Origin: a virus
Direction: 5' to 3' (one strand)
Length of the DNA stretch: 43,538 nucleotides
IMG/VR virus record: IMGVR_UViG_3300024520_000154
Span: 1 to 43,538 of that record
Notes under the pieces: model-generated
The model's database searches: none
What the model saw: the letters and a program-made list of their open reading frames with translations, nothing else
What the model was told of the DNA's origin: nothing
Translations under genes and position numbers: made by a program
Shown: positions 24,586-32,688 of the stretch, piece by piece
How the letters are laid out: every line of letters begins with the position of its first letter
How positions within the stretch are numbered: position 1 is the first letter of the stretch

Positions 24586-25059
24586 CTATTTTCCTATGAA
24601 CACGTTGGCTACCTGGGCGCCTGTGCCCAGTATTGTCCCAGCAAGAGCAGAATTGCGACTGGCCTGAAGCGATTCCTGCTCAAGTTTAAGGCCACTCATT
24701 TCTGTTTTGAGGCCAAAAGCCGCCAGCCTGGCATTGTGCCGCAACGTGCGTTCAGCCTCGATACGCGCAACTTTAGCATCAACCTGGAAGTCCTGCACCA
24801 CCTGAGATGCAACATCCACCCCTTGCCCCGCTGCCGACACCAGTTGCTGACCACGCACCTGTCGCTCGGCCACAACAACCTGCGCAGCATCTTCCTCACC
24901 GCGCTGGATCGTGTTCTCAAACTCAAGCCGGTTCAGCTTTTGGTTTTGCTTGTTCTGCTCCTGCGCAATGCGCGAGGCTTGATCCTGGGCGCCAGCTTGA
25001 AGCGCACCGCCAGCCAAGGATAATCCGACTGCCGCCGCCTGCCCGCCGGTCAATCCCAT
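24586..25059 (-). CDS. Internal virion protein, gp14-like position
   Basis: A 157-residue helical protein, Ala/Gln-rich, with a Gly-rich hydrophobic N terminus (GLTGGQAAAVGLSLAGGALQAG) followed by a long coiled coil (QEQNKQNQKLNRLEFENTIQ). This is the common form of small podoviral internal virion proteins that enter the membrane at ejection. I start at the ATG at 25059, with GGGAG just upstream and only one base from the preceding stop; a longer frame to 25089 would overlap the upstream gene. Confidence 0.72.
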   Translation of the reverse strand: MGLTGGQAAAVGLSLAGGALQAGAQDQASRIAQEQNKQNQKLNRLEFENTIQRGEEDAAQVVVAERQVRGQQLVSAAGQGVDVASQVVQDFQVDAKVARIEAERTLRHNARLAAFGLKTEMSGLKLEQESLQASRNSALAGTILGTGAQVANVFIGK

Positions 25060-25060
25060 G

Positions 25061-27829
25061 TCACTCTCCCACCAGCCCAGAGGGCACAATCGAAAGTATA
25101 GTCATCGGGAGGGGGTCGCTCTGGCGTACAGCCACGCGCTTCTCGTCTCTCCACGTTGCATTTATAAGCACTTCTCCACGACCAGTCTTTTCATCTACCG
25201 GGTCGTCATAGTCTTCATTGTCGCGCTGTTTGATCTCATGCATATCAGTAAACGAAGGACCGGCCTCGCCACCGCGCGACTCCTCGAACAGTAGGGTGGC
25301 CTTGTTTATCCGGGCCTTTTTGTCCATCAGCGTCTCCCCCTGAATCTGTTCGAGATCCAAAGTGAACATGTCGCTGACATATGGCAGTCCTACATGGATG
25401 TGACAGAACGGGTTGTCCAGCGTGATCTGACCGTTGACGACCGTGATAGGGACCTGCACCTGTCCATCAGCCAGGATGCATGCGTCTTCACCCTCAAGGT
25501 GATCAAGCCCCTTGACCGACTTGACAGCCAGGCACCACTGCTTGGTGCTCCCCGACTGGTGCGCCGTAGGCACATCCTTATTCGGTTCCACCGTAACCAC
25601 CGTGTCGCTGGTGAACCCAGTGATGGTCAACACCACCCGGCTATTCCCATTCTCGTCCAAGATGACAGCATTGCCCACGTCCGTGCTTTTGAACGTGGCA
25701 TCAGATGCCGTAAGCGTCAACGAGGTGGGATGGGTAAACGGTGCCCCGGTCAGAGCCATTGTCGCCGACCCGTCCACGCCGGCCAGCGTCAGACTTGCCC
25801 CATCGTAACTCAGGTTGCTGTCACAGAATTTGGCGTCAGTCTTGATATCGAGGACCTGCCTCGAGGTCATGCGCTCAATCAATCTGGCATTCCCGCGGTT
25901 GATCAATACATACAGCACATCGTCGTTGCCCTCAGGCACCACAACGAAATCGATCACACGACCGTTTGGCGTGAACAAATGCTGATGCCAACCCCACACC
26001 TCATGCTCAGGCACATATGTCAACCCGAGCACCACACCGTTCTGCTGCGCGCACCAGATCACAGAATGTGGGTTTTCCTGATAATCCCACGAATCAACCA
26101 GGAACCCCGGCGCCTTAAAGAAGTGCGAAGCAAACAGCGTCAGGTCGCGACCACGGAACTGGCCGGCGTCACCAGTAGACCGAAGGTCACGGACAATCTT
26201 ATTGCGGGACTGCATGTACACGCCAGTGCCCTGCACCTTTAAAGGCGGCAACTGGTCTGTTGCCCCGGTGCGCTCTTGCAGCCGAGCATTTACTTGCCCG
26301 GGCGTAACCGTGCCCGTCTCATTGCCGAACAGAGCCCACACGGATTCCTGGGTAAAAATCAAAGGCCGACCGATCTCAGTGATCCACCGCACCTCGTTAA
26401 ATTCCTCACTGTTCAAATTGAACTTGAACGAGTCGTCAGACTGACTGGGCGAAAACCGGCTGAAATTCTCAAAGAACCCAGTCCGTGACTTCCAGATCGA
26501 CTCAGGCTCGTTGACCGTATTCGCAAACCAAAGCGACTGCTGCATCAACCCAACCACCTTGGGAAAGTTGCCGGTGTTCAAAAACGGGTTGGTGCCGAAC
26601 GGTGGACTGGCCGATATGTCAGGGCTTGCCCCAATGTCATCGAACGTCACGTCAGTGGTGGTTCCAATGAATCCGTAGATTCCACCCTCTTCCTTGTAAA
26701 TATTGTAGTCCGACGCATTGGCGACTGCTGTCCAGGACACCGTTACCGGGTCGGCCAGTGCGGCCTGGAGGGCCGTAGTCTCCGCGCTCAAGCGGTACAC
26801 CGTTCCTCCAGCCGAATACGCTGTGTAGCCGGTGGTGTCCTCGTTCTGAAGGTCAAAGTCGCCACCAGAGACATTGGTCACCACAAACACCCGCTCGTTG
26901 ATCTTTCTCATGCCTGTGACGTTCCGTATGAGCACCACGTCACCATCGGCGAAGTTGTGCCCCGCAGCGGTAACCGTACCCGGGTTGGCCTGTGTGACCG
27001 CGGTCATGGCATATCCGACAGCCTCAACGCCGACCAGCGACTCTTCAAAGTCATCCTTATCGACAGCCGTAACCTGATATTTCTGAACCACTGTCCCGGC
27101 AGAGCCCGACGCAGCAAGCGCCGAAGGTCTTGCCCCACCCAACGGATCGAAGGTGATGTCGCCGATCGTCCATGACGATGGGCCTGAATGCGTCAACTTC
27201 TGTGGGCGGTGGTTTTCGTGGACGATGTACATCACATCCAGCGACTGCACCATTTTCATGGACGTGACTTCTGACTGCAAAAACGGGGTCGCCAGCTCAA
27301 AGATCCGCTCAACAGTGCCGCCGGACACATATGAGGTGTGCCCCGTGCCGTCAATACCGGTAAGCTCAAACTTTGTCGCGTTGACAAATGTAATGAAATA
27401 CTTGAAGTCGTTGATTTCCGTGGTGCCGACAACGCTTTTGACCAGCACCTGGTCGCCGGTTGCATACCCGTGCGCAGCAGAGGTGGTGATCTCAACTGGG
27501 TTGGTCTGGGTTACCGCGGTGACCGTAAACTGGGCCTCAGTCACCTGAGCACCGTTACTGATAACCCGCATGTAACTGTCGCCGAACTCGAGCAGGTACT
27601 TCACAGCATCGCTGAACACGAACTTGCGCAGCGAGGTTTCCCCCAAGCTGGTGTCCTTAACCTCAGTGATAAACTCCGTGCCCGGGCGGTTCGTGATGCC
27701 ACCCTCACGCTGCACGATGAAATTCATACACTTCGCCAGACCGGTCTGGTACTTCGCCTGGTCGGCACGTCCGTGTAGAGCCGGGGTTATTTCACCCCCT
27801 GAAAATGAGCGTTGGATAGAACTGGGCAT
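25061..27829 (-). CDS. Tail tube/nozzle protein, T7 gp12-like, with two FCCH-like repeats
   Basis: A 922-residue protein with the N-terminal signature of podoviral nozzle or 'stabilisation' proteins: RSFSGGEITPALHGRADQAK, then YQTGLAKCMNFIVQREGG, then NRPGTEF. Two related insertions (residues 101-177 and 273-347; T-A-V-T-Q-x-N-P ... G-D-x-V-L-V/I ... V-x-G-x-x-x-I-N ... F-x-L ... Y-x-S-G-G-T-V) match the small beta domain called FCCH in Pfam. It would form the tail tube below the portal and adaptor. Stop and the next start are separated by one base; the gp11-like gene is directly upstream. Confidence 0.85.
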   Translation of the reverse strand: MPSSIQRSFSGGEITPALHGRADQAKYQTGLAKCMNFIVQREGGITNRPGTEFITEVKDTSLGETSLRKFVFSDAVKYLLEFGDSYMRVISNGAQVTEAQFTVTAVTQTNPVEITTSAAHGYATGDQVLVKSVVGTTEINDFKYFITFVNATKFELTGIDGTGHTSYVSGGTVERIFELATPFLQSEVTSMKMVQSLDVMYIVHENHRPQKLTHSGPSSWTIGDITFDPLGGARPSALAASGSAGTVVQKYQVTAVDKDDFEESLVGVEAVGYAMTAVTQANPGTVTAAGHNFADGDVVLIRNVTGMRKINERVFVVTNVSGGDFDLQNEDTTGYTAYSAGGTVYRLSAETTALQAALADPVTVSWTAVANASDYNIYKEEGGIYGFIGTTTDVTFDDIGASPDISASPPFGTNPFLNTGNFPKVVGLMQQSLWFANTVNEPESIWKSRTGFFENFSRFSPSQSDDSFKFNLNSEEFNEVRWITEIGRPLIFTQESVWALFGNETGTVTPGQVNARLQERTGATDQLPPLKVQGTGVYMQSRNKIVRDLRSTGDAGQFRGRDLTLFASHFFKAPGFLVDSWDYQENPHSVIWCAQQNGVVLGLTYVPEHEVWGWHQHLFTPNGRVIDFVVVPEGNDDVLYVLINRGNARLIERMTSRQVLDIKTDAKFCDSNLSYDGASLTLAGVDGSATMALTGAPFTHPTSLTLTASDATFKSTDVGNAVILDENGNSRVVLTITGFTSDTVVTVEPNKDVPTAHQSGSTKQWCLAVKSVKGLDHLEGEDACILADGQVQVPITVVNGQITLDNPFCHIHVGLPYVSDMFTLDLEQIQGETLMDKKARINKATLLFEESRGGEAGPSFTDMHEIKQRDNEDYDDPVDEKTGRGEVLINATWRDEKRVAVRQSDPLPMTILSIVPSGLVGE

Positions 27830-28435
27830 TTACAGCCTGACGCTTATGAACTCAGAGTCCGGTTGAGCATCCTGCTTCACCTCGTTCGATTCTGACTCTT
27901 CAGCGCCGTCAAGCGCCTCACGATACAGATTCGCCACTTCATTGCGGATTGCTTGGGATACCGACAAAGGCATTGCGATCTGCATTGCAATGCGAAAGGC
28001 GACGGCCTCAACGAATTCTGCTGAGAATTGCGTGGGGTCCTCGACCAATCGCGTATATTGCAACACTGCGTCTTCCTTGTCGGTGAAGATCACTTTTAAA
28101 TTCGAGGAGTCATTTGCCAGGGTAAAGGGCACAGTCTCACTGTCGCGCTCCACACGCCCCACACCAGACAGAACTCTACGCGCGCGCACACAGTCCGAAG
28201 GGAACTCGTAAGCAAACGCCCAATCACTGTTCGGGTCATCCGCCAGCTTGCCCAACGTTTTGTATTTCTGCGCAAACGGCCAGTTAAATTTATGAAGTAT
28301 GTAGTCGCGTGACTTGGGATACCAAAGCTGGCACTCTTTTGCCTCAACACTTTTCTCGGTCAACGACTGGATGCGCCGGGTCACACCAATGTGTGAAAGC
28401 GCCATGTTTGACATTTCGACTTCGGACGATGCCAT
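27830..28435 (-). CDS. Tail tubular protein A / head-tail adaptor, T7 gp11-like
   Basis: A 201-residue protein with the gp11 family layout: EVEMSNMALSHIGVTRRIQSL, a CQLWYPKSRDYILHKFNWPFA helix, FAYEFPSDCVRARRVLSG, a beta segment that ends DEAVLQYTRLVEDP-like, then VEAVAFRIAMQIAMPLSVSQ. It joins portal to the tail tube as a dodecameric adaptor. First gene of the tail operon; a strong terminator lies 17 bp before its ATG. Confidence 0.85.
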   Translation of the reverse strand: MASSEVEMSNMALSHIGVTRRIQSLTEKSVEAKECQLWYPKSRDYILHKFNWPFAQKYKTLGKLADDPNSDWAFAYEFPSDCVRARRVLSGVGRVERDSETVPFTLANDSSNLKVIFTDKEDAVLQYTRLVEDPTQFSAEFVEAVAFRIAMQIAMPLSVSQAIRNEVANLYREALDGAEESESNEVKQDAQPDSEFISVRL

Positions 28436-28452
28436 AGCTTCCCTTCGGCATT

Positions 28453-28488
28453 AAAAAAGGGCCGAACCGAGTTAGCCCGGCTCGGCCC
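28453..28488 (-). terminator. Strong terminator between head and tail operons
   Basis: On the minus strand a 13-bp stem (28488-28476 with 28471-28459, arms beginning GGGCCGAGCC and ending TTCGGCCC) with loop CTAA is followed by six Ts (28458-28453). It lies after the capsid genes and just before the gp11-like gene. Only 17 bp remain before that ATG, leaving no room for a separate promoter. Confidence 0.92.
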
Positions 28489-28506
28489 TGTGGTACTCAA
28501 TTTAAC

Positions 28507-28797
28507 TCAGCCGTCTTCCGACTTGGCCTTTTTCGCGGCAGCTTTAGCAGCAGCCTCGTCGTCTGCGTTCCACTCACGCATCCAGACCTTTGAGAATTGC
28601 CCCTCACTGATCTCGATGATCTCGCCTGCTTCGACAATCTCCATGCGCTTTGACTCGGGTTTCCGACGAATCGGTCCACCGCGCCGAGTAACAACGACTT
28701 TCCCCGAAATTTTCTTCGGGGGCGTTGCCTTTGGCTTAACCGGCTTTGCAGCAGGCTCATCCGCAGGCTTGATGGCAGGTTTCTTTGTGTCAGCCAT
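28507..28797 (-). CDS. Small Lys/Ala/Pro-rich hypothetical protein of the head operon
   Basis: A 96-residue basic protein. The N terminus is a low-complexity Ala/Lys/Pro run (KKPAIKPADEPAAKPVKPKATPPKK), then VVVTRRGGPIRRKPESKRMEIVEAG with a small beta-rich stretch (EIIEISEGQFSKVWMREW), and a Lys/Ala tail. No family recognised. Starts where the cement gene ends. It may be a minor head protein; its position just before the terminator shows it is co-transcribed with the capsid genes. Confidence 0.65.
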   Translation of the reverse strand: MADTKKPAIKPADEPAAKPVKPKATPPKKISGKVVVTRRGGPIRRKPESKRMEIVEAGEIIEISEGQFSKVWMREWNADDEAAAKAAAKKAKSEDG

Positions 28798-29219
28798 CAG
28801 TCAGTGTTGTCGGGGAACGCTTTCCAAGAATCAACATCCTTGGAAATATAAGCGTTGATCGCGCCAGCAGTAAAAGTACCGACGACAGTGTATTCCATAC
28901 GCACGAAGCGCAGGAGCCCGTGTGGCAAACGAACCTTGATGACTTCTGTACCAGCAGTCAGGTTCGCAGTCGCAATCGCAGCAATGACGATCTTGTCTAC
29001 GGGTGACGTAAACGCCAGATCCGTAGCAGTCTCGAAATCAAAAGCGATTGAGGTTCCACCCGCAAAGTCGGTTTCGCCGACTTGAACGACCAGGTACAGC
29101 GGTTCACCGGGACCCATGTCCCGAGCTGCGTCCTGGAAATCAATAATGTTGGTCGAGTCAGCAGTCACTGTGACTGCTTGTGCGTCCGACATGTTCGTTT
29201 CAATATCACGGTAAGCCAT
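28797..29219 (-). CDS. Capsid cement protein, Bbp16-like
   Basis: A 140-residue beta-sandwich protein with the Bbp16 pattern known from Bordetella phage BPP-1: MSDAQAVTVTADSTNIIDF, DMGPGEPLYLVVQV, then GGTSIAFDFETATDLAFTSP, then VIKVRLPHGLLRFVRMEYTV and a final GTFTAGAINAYI strand. In BPP-1 this protein clamps capsomers from outside. It directly follows the major capsid gene, as in BPP-1 relatives. Confidence 0.85.
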   Translation of the reverse strand: MAYRDIETNMSDAQAVTVTADSTNIIDFQDAARDMGPGEPLYLVVQVGETDFAGGTSIAFDFETATDLAFTSPVDKIVIAAIATANLTAGTEVIKVRLPHGLLRFVRMEYTVVGTFTAGAINAYISKDVDSWKAFPDNTD

Positions 29220-29250
29220 GTTTCAATTTCTCCTTGTCAGGTCACCTAAC

Positions 29251-30240
29251 TTAGGTGATCTGGGCTTCTGTGAGAGTCAGCGCATCAACCCGACGCACAG
29301 GAACTTCGCCAAACGAAAGTGTTGGGCGACCGGCAGCACCGTCCATCGTCAAACGGACATTGCTGTCGTTCTTTTCCTGACGACGAATAAACGACTCAGC
29401 AGTGCGGTTTACCATCCAGACGGGGTTGCCGCCCTCGAGGCTCTTGATCTGAACCAAACCCTGGACCATCAGGTCGATCAGATCGGCACCAGCCGAAGCA
29501 TCTTTGGTCAGGTCCGACACGTCGATGTTCGCAATGCGAACGCCATATTGCCAATCCTTGACCGCCAGGCCAAAACGCCAGATGTACTGGCTATTCATAA
29601 CAGCCAGCTTCTTGCCGTTCGACAACGTGTTGATCTGAGTGCCGTGGTCGTGGAACTCAAGTCCAGCCGACGTGCCCTTGGGGAAAAAGCCGAAGATCTT
29701 ATTCGGCGCCCAGTTGACCAGCCAAATGGACATGTTGTCCGAACCAGTACCACCAGCGTCCAGGATGTTCTCACCGTTGGCCGCACTCAAACTATTGTAG
29801 CGCGGTGCCAAACCAGTGTGCTTACCCGGGGTCAGTGCCACATCACCGTAGAACAAGGTATCAGCGAACTGCTGACGCATTGCTTCGAGGAATGCAGTGT
29901 CTTCAGTGAAACGAATTGCTTTTTCGTTCCCGCCCAAGCGGAGCAATTCCTTATCAACTTCGGAGAAACCTTCCAGCAAAGCGGCAGTCTCGTCCATCTG
30001 AGCCGTGCGCGATTTGCTGGGGTCAATTCCGTCATTGATCTGACGATAGCCGACAGTCGGCAAACCGGTACGAATAGTGTGCCGGTGTCCAGTTTCCAAG
30101 TTTCCTTCGATGACGGGGATGTCGTTGAGGACGCCAAATTCCTCTGCCAACATCTCGGCAATCGATGCGACCTGGCCATTCGGATCCAAGCGTTTAGCTT
30201 GATCGGCCAGTGTCAGGTTGTTGTTTCCAATGGTTGCCAT
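29251..30240 (-). CDS. Major capsid protein, BPP-1 (Bbp17) type
   Basis: A 329-residue HK97-fold-type major capsid protein of the Bbp17 group: TLADQAKRLDPNGQVASIAEML, EGNLETGHRHTIRTGLPTV, R-x-I-N-D-G (YRQINDGI), LFYGDVALTPGKHTGLAPRYNSL, WAPNKIFGFFPKGTSAGLEF, then WMVNRTAESFIRRQ and a C-terminal GRPTLSFGEVPVRRVDALT. I use the ATG at 30240 with AAGGAG about 10 nt before; a TTG two codons upstream is too close to that site. Scaffold gene upstream and cement gene downstream support the call. Confidence 0.92.
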   Translation of the reverse strand: MATIGNNNLTLADQAKRLDPNGQVASIAEMLAEEFGVLNDIPVIEGNLETGHRHTIRTGLPTVGYRQINDGIDPSKSRTAQMDETAALLEGFSEVDKELLRLGGNEKAIRFTEDTAFLEAMRQQFADTLFYGDVALTPGKHTGLAPRYNSLSAANGENILDAGGTGSDNMSIWLVNWAPNKIFGFFPKGTSAGLEFHDHGTQINTLSNGKKLAVMNSQYIWRFGLAVKDWQYGVRIANIDVSDLTKDASAGADLIDLMVQGLVQIKSLEGGNPVWMVNRTAESFIRRQEKNDSNVRLTMDGAAGRPTLSFGEVPVRRVDALTLTEAQIT

Positions 30241-30260
30241 AATCAATGGCTCCTTGTTTT

Positions 30261-30875
30261 TTACATATCAGGATAAAAAAGATCAGGTCCAGATTTCGCC
30301 GTGGCTACGGAATCTCCGTCCACGTTTCCACCTTCACCTAATGCTTTGCCAATCCCAGACAAGAAGCGCACTACGAACGGGTTGTTACCCAGTCCGGTTG
30401 ATTTCAGAGCATCGTTAAGTTCCTGACTGCCGAAGCGGGCCAGTGCCTTTTGAGCGTTAACCACCGTTGCGTCGAAATTCGTGCCACCCATGTCTGGGTC
30501 CGATTTGACCTGTGCAGCCCATTCGTTCGATTCACGCGCAAGGTCAGCTTTAAGTGCCTCGGTTGTTTCAATCGCGACTTGGTTGGACATGTCAACAAGT
30601 GACTGGGCATTCTCATTCGAGAGGCCAGCACCACGCGCATACTCTTCAACAGCCGCAAGGCGTGTATCAGGGATAAGTGCGTTTTCGGGTAGGCTGAGTT
30701 CATACGTTTCCGGCGTTTGTGAGTTGCCTTCGGGTTTTTCTTCAGTCTTCGCCTCAGGGGAGGCGGGTTCGGTAACAGCGTCAGGATCCTCGACAACAGG
30801 GGCAGTGATTGCCTCGGCGGGAGTTAACTCCGCAGGGGTTTCTTCTGTCACAATTGTTTCTGGTTCATCGGCCAT
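30261..30875 (-). CDS. Capsid scaffolding protein
   Basis: A 204-residue very acidic protein. The N-terminal third is Glu/Pro/Ala/Thr-rich and probably disordered (EETPAELTPAEAITAPVVED); the middle is helical (RLAAVEEYARGAGLSNENAQ, ALKADLARESNEWAAQ, VVNAQKALARFGSQELNDAL); the end GNNPFVVRFLSGIGKALGEG is typical of phage scaffold and 'capsid assembly' proteins. It lies directly before the major capsid gene, the usual place. It would guide procapsid assembly and then leave. Confidence 0.85.
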   Translation of the reverse strand: MADEPETIVTEETPAELTPAEAITAPVVEDPDAVTEPASPEAKTEEKPEGNSQTPETYELSLPENALIPDTRLAAVEEYARGAGLSNENAQSLVDMSNQVAIETTEALKADLARESNEWAAQVKSDPDMGGTNFDATVVNAQKALARFGSQELNDALKSTGLGNNPFVVRFLSGIGKALGEGGNVDGDSVATAKSGPDLFYPDM

Positions 30876-30974
30876 AACGTTCCCTTATCTCACCTAGAGT
30901 CAATGTTGCACACGCTGTTTGTGCGTACAAATGTTTTAATTGAAAATAGCGTCAATGGATCCTAGACAGCCGGA
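30876..30974 (-). promoter_or_regulatory. Intergenic region before scaffold gene, weak promoter candidate
   Basis: The only sizeable gap inside the head operon. On the minus strand TTGACG (30955-30950) is a good -35, but the -10 17 bp away is only ATTTGT (30932-30927). The AT-rich spacer and the position before scaffold and capsid genes would suit a booster promoter for the most-needed proteins. Not proven. Confidence 0.35.
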
Positions 30975-31304
30975 TTACTTGTCGTCAAGGTTAGCTAGAC
31001 GAAGCTCTTCCTCGCGCGCTTCAAGCATCATCTTCAGGAGTTCATCCGGGGCGGCTTCCTGTAGATCCATATGCAATTGAAGTCCGGCCTGACGGATGCC
31101 TTCTTTGAAAATCATTTCAGAGTTGTTGCCAGAAAAACTTATCTCGAACAGGCGAAGTTTTTCCAATCGACTCCAGATAAACCGGCGCCCCTGCTCATGC
31201 TCCATGATCCATGTGAGGTCAGTTTTTTCTTGTTCAGCGGCAACGCGATTACGTTCGTCGTCAATGTCTGCCACTTCTTCACTGTCGGTGCGCGCGTTAC
31301 TCAT
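30975..31304 (-). CDS. Bbp19-like phage protein
   Basis: A 109-residue acidic helical protein with the Bbp19 family core: DLTWIMEHEQGRRFIWSRLE, FEISFSGNNSEMIFKEGIRQ, LQLHMDLQEAAPDELLKMML. The family is found near the portal and capsid genes of BPP-1-like phages; its role in the head is not known. I start at the ATG at 31304, which overlaps the upstream stop (ATGAGTAA); the frame could extend to an ATG at 31325. Confidence 0.8.
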   Translation of the reverse strand: MSNARTDSEEVADIDDERNRVAAEQEKTDLTWIMEHEQGRRFIWSRLEKLRLFEISFSGNNSEMIFKEGIRQAGLQLHMDLQEAAPDELLKMMLEAREEELRLANLDDK

Positions 31305-31812
31305 ATGAGATTTCCGCTGAGACATGGAGGTGATCGAGCGTAGTGAAATCGTTATTCAAGAAGGCTTGGAGTCGATGAACCCCAGGAGTGACTTTGTATG
31401 GTATCCCGTCAGGGGTGCCGTATCTGAAAATCAAGCTGGCATCGGTCGCCGTCCCTGAGAACTCATGGAAATTGCGAACCGTACCCGCCCCTGCAATGTA
31501 CTCGCGCTGGCGTTTGGGTTTAGTGTCTGCATGGGGATTTATTGAGATGACCCCAGTGTTATAGTTGGCGATCGAGAACTGCACCCACCGGCTCACGCCG
31601 CTGACGCTTGAAGAAAATTTGCTCGACTGCCACCCGCCGACGCCCGAGTCCTGAATGTACAGCAGGAACTGGTGAACGTAGAACACTCGGTTTGCATCGC
31701 GAATTCCCGGAATGGCAAACCCAGCACCTGACAAATCGGTGGCAAATTCCGTCGTGCCGGTGCCATCAAAGTTGGTGTCCAGTTTCTGGAAGAAACGCTG
31801 ACCGGGGATCAC
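31297..31812 (-). CDS. Hypothetical head-region protein, beta-rich
   Basis: A 171-residue protein, mostly predicted beta: IPGQRFFQKLDTNFDGTGTT, VFYVHQFLLYIQDSG, WVQFSIANYNTGVISI, GVHRLQAFLNNDFTTL. No family recognised. I start at the GTG at 31812, immediately after the upstream stop; the frame is open further to 31881 but would overlap the preceding gene. With its two upstream neighbours it forms a trio of beta-rich proteins between portal and Bbp19-like genes, possibly head decoration or spike proteins. Confidence 0.6.
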   Translation of the reverse strand: MIPGQRFFQKLDTNFDGTGTTEFATDLSGAGFAIPGIRDANRVFYVHQFLLYIQDSGVGGWQSSKFSSSVSGVSRWVQFSIANYNTGVISINPHADTKPKRQREYIAGAGTVRNFHEFSGTATDASLIFRYGTPDGIPYKVTPGVHRLQAFLNNDFTTLDHLHVSAEISYE

Positions 31813-31814
31813 TG

Positions 31815-32345
31815 TTAGCCCACCGTCGCCACAATAGAAGCCTTGGCCTCGGTGAATGCCGAGAGATCGTCGCGTATCCAAACGCCCAGGTACTTGCCGG
31901 TGGTGAATACCAGCGGATCAGCAAACACACGATCGACGTAGAGAGCCGAATCACCAGCGGTGAACGTGATCTCGTTGTAATCCCAACCGGCGATCATGAA
32001 GTCGCTGTTGTTGGTGATCGCGCCCACGCCTTCGCCTGCAAGATCAAGGACGAGAGTGTCAGATACGAGTTGGGCACCGGCGGTGGCCTCCTGAAAAATA
32101 CCAACGATAATACCATTTGCCAGTGCTGCTGCGGGTGCAAGATTCAAGAATGATGCATCGGCATCAGTGACCACAGTGTCTTCGCCGTAGATCCGAATCG
32201 AGTGAACCTTCACAAAGTTGGCCCAACTCGGCACGGCCAGGTAGCGCAGCAAACCCGCTGGCCCAGACCCATCGGACTTGAGGCCATCGTTGCCAGTTCC
32301 ATCGCCATTCGCGCTAAGGTATTTAACCAGTTGTGTTTGTGCCAT
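31815..32345 (-). CDS. Hypothetical head-region protein, beta-rich
   Basis: A 176-residue protein. It opens MAQTQLVKYLSANGDGTGND and reads GLLRYLAVPSWANFVKVHSIRIYGEDT, then TLVLDLAGEGVGAI, YNEITFTAGDSALYVDRVFA, and ends in WIRDDLSAFTEAKASIVATV. The end ('I-x-D-D-L-S-x-x-T-x-A-x-A-x-I') is like that of the next gene downstream of the portal (KINDDLSGLSEHTATIFWKE). The two may be paralogues. No family recognised; probable virion component. Confidence 0.65.
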   Translation of the reverse strand: MAQTQLVKYLSANGDGTGNDGLKSDGSGPAGLLRYLAVPSWANFVKVHSIRIYGEDTVVTDADASFLNLAPAAALANGIIVGIFQEATAGAQLVSDTLVLDLAGEGVGAITNNSDFMIAGWDYNEITFTAGDSALYVDRVFADPLVFTTGKYLGVWIRDDLSAFTEAKASIVATVG

Positions 32346-32346
32346 G

Positions 32347-32688
32347 TCATTCCTTCCAAAAGATTGTAGCAGTGTGTTCCGACAACCCGCTCAGGTCGTC
32401 GTTGATTTTGAATCCAAAGTACTCACCCTCACCAGCCTCGAACCATCGGTGACCCAAGTGCCACATGTGGACGTTCGCGTTGATGATGTCAGTCTCGCCA
32501 ACAGCAGAGTCATCGGACGTTTTAAACACGCCCATCTCTGTGCCGTTGGGCAGAAAGGCAAGCGTACCGTACAGACCGGCATCGGCCTCGTACCCGTCAG
32601 CTTGGAACTCCAAAAAGTCCACCTTCGCAGAGTCAGCCTTCACGATCGTTCCAGCGGTCACAGCAAGGTTTAGCGTTTCCTGTTTCAT
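32347..32688 (-). CDS. Hypothetical head-region protein, paralogue of its neighbour
   Basis: A 113-residue, probably beta-rich protein (LNLAVTAGTIVKADSAKVDFLEF, GLYGTLAFLPNGTEMGVFKT, EGEYFGFKINDDLSGLSEHT). The C-terminal motif (I-N/R-D-D-L-S-x-x-(S/T)-E-x-x-A-x-I) is shared with the 176-residue protein at 31815-32345, which suggests ancient duplication. Start overlaps the portal stop (ATGA). Function unknown; virion component by position. Confidence 0.65.
   Translation of the reverse strand: MKQETLNLAVTAGTIVKADSAKVDFLEFQADGYEADAGLYGTLAFLPNGTEMGVFKTSDDSAVGETDIINANVHMWHLGHRWFEAGEGEYFGFKINDDLSGLSEHTATIFWKE

Noticed and set aside
25394-26242. 282-codon plus-strand frame opposite the nozzle gene
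   Set aside because: His/Arg/Pro-rich shadow composition; the opposite frame has clear family motifs.
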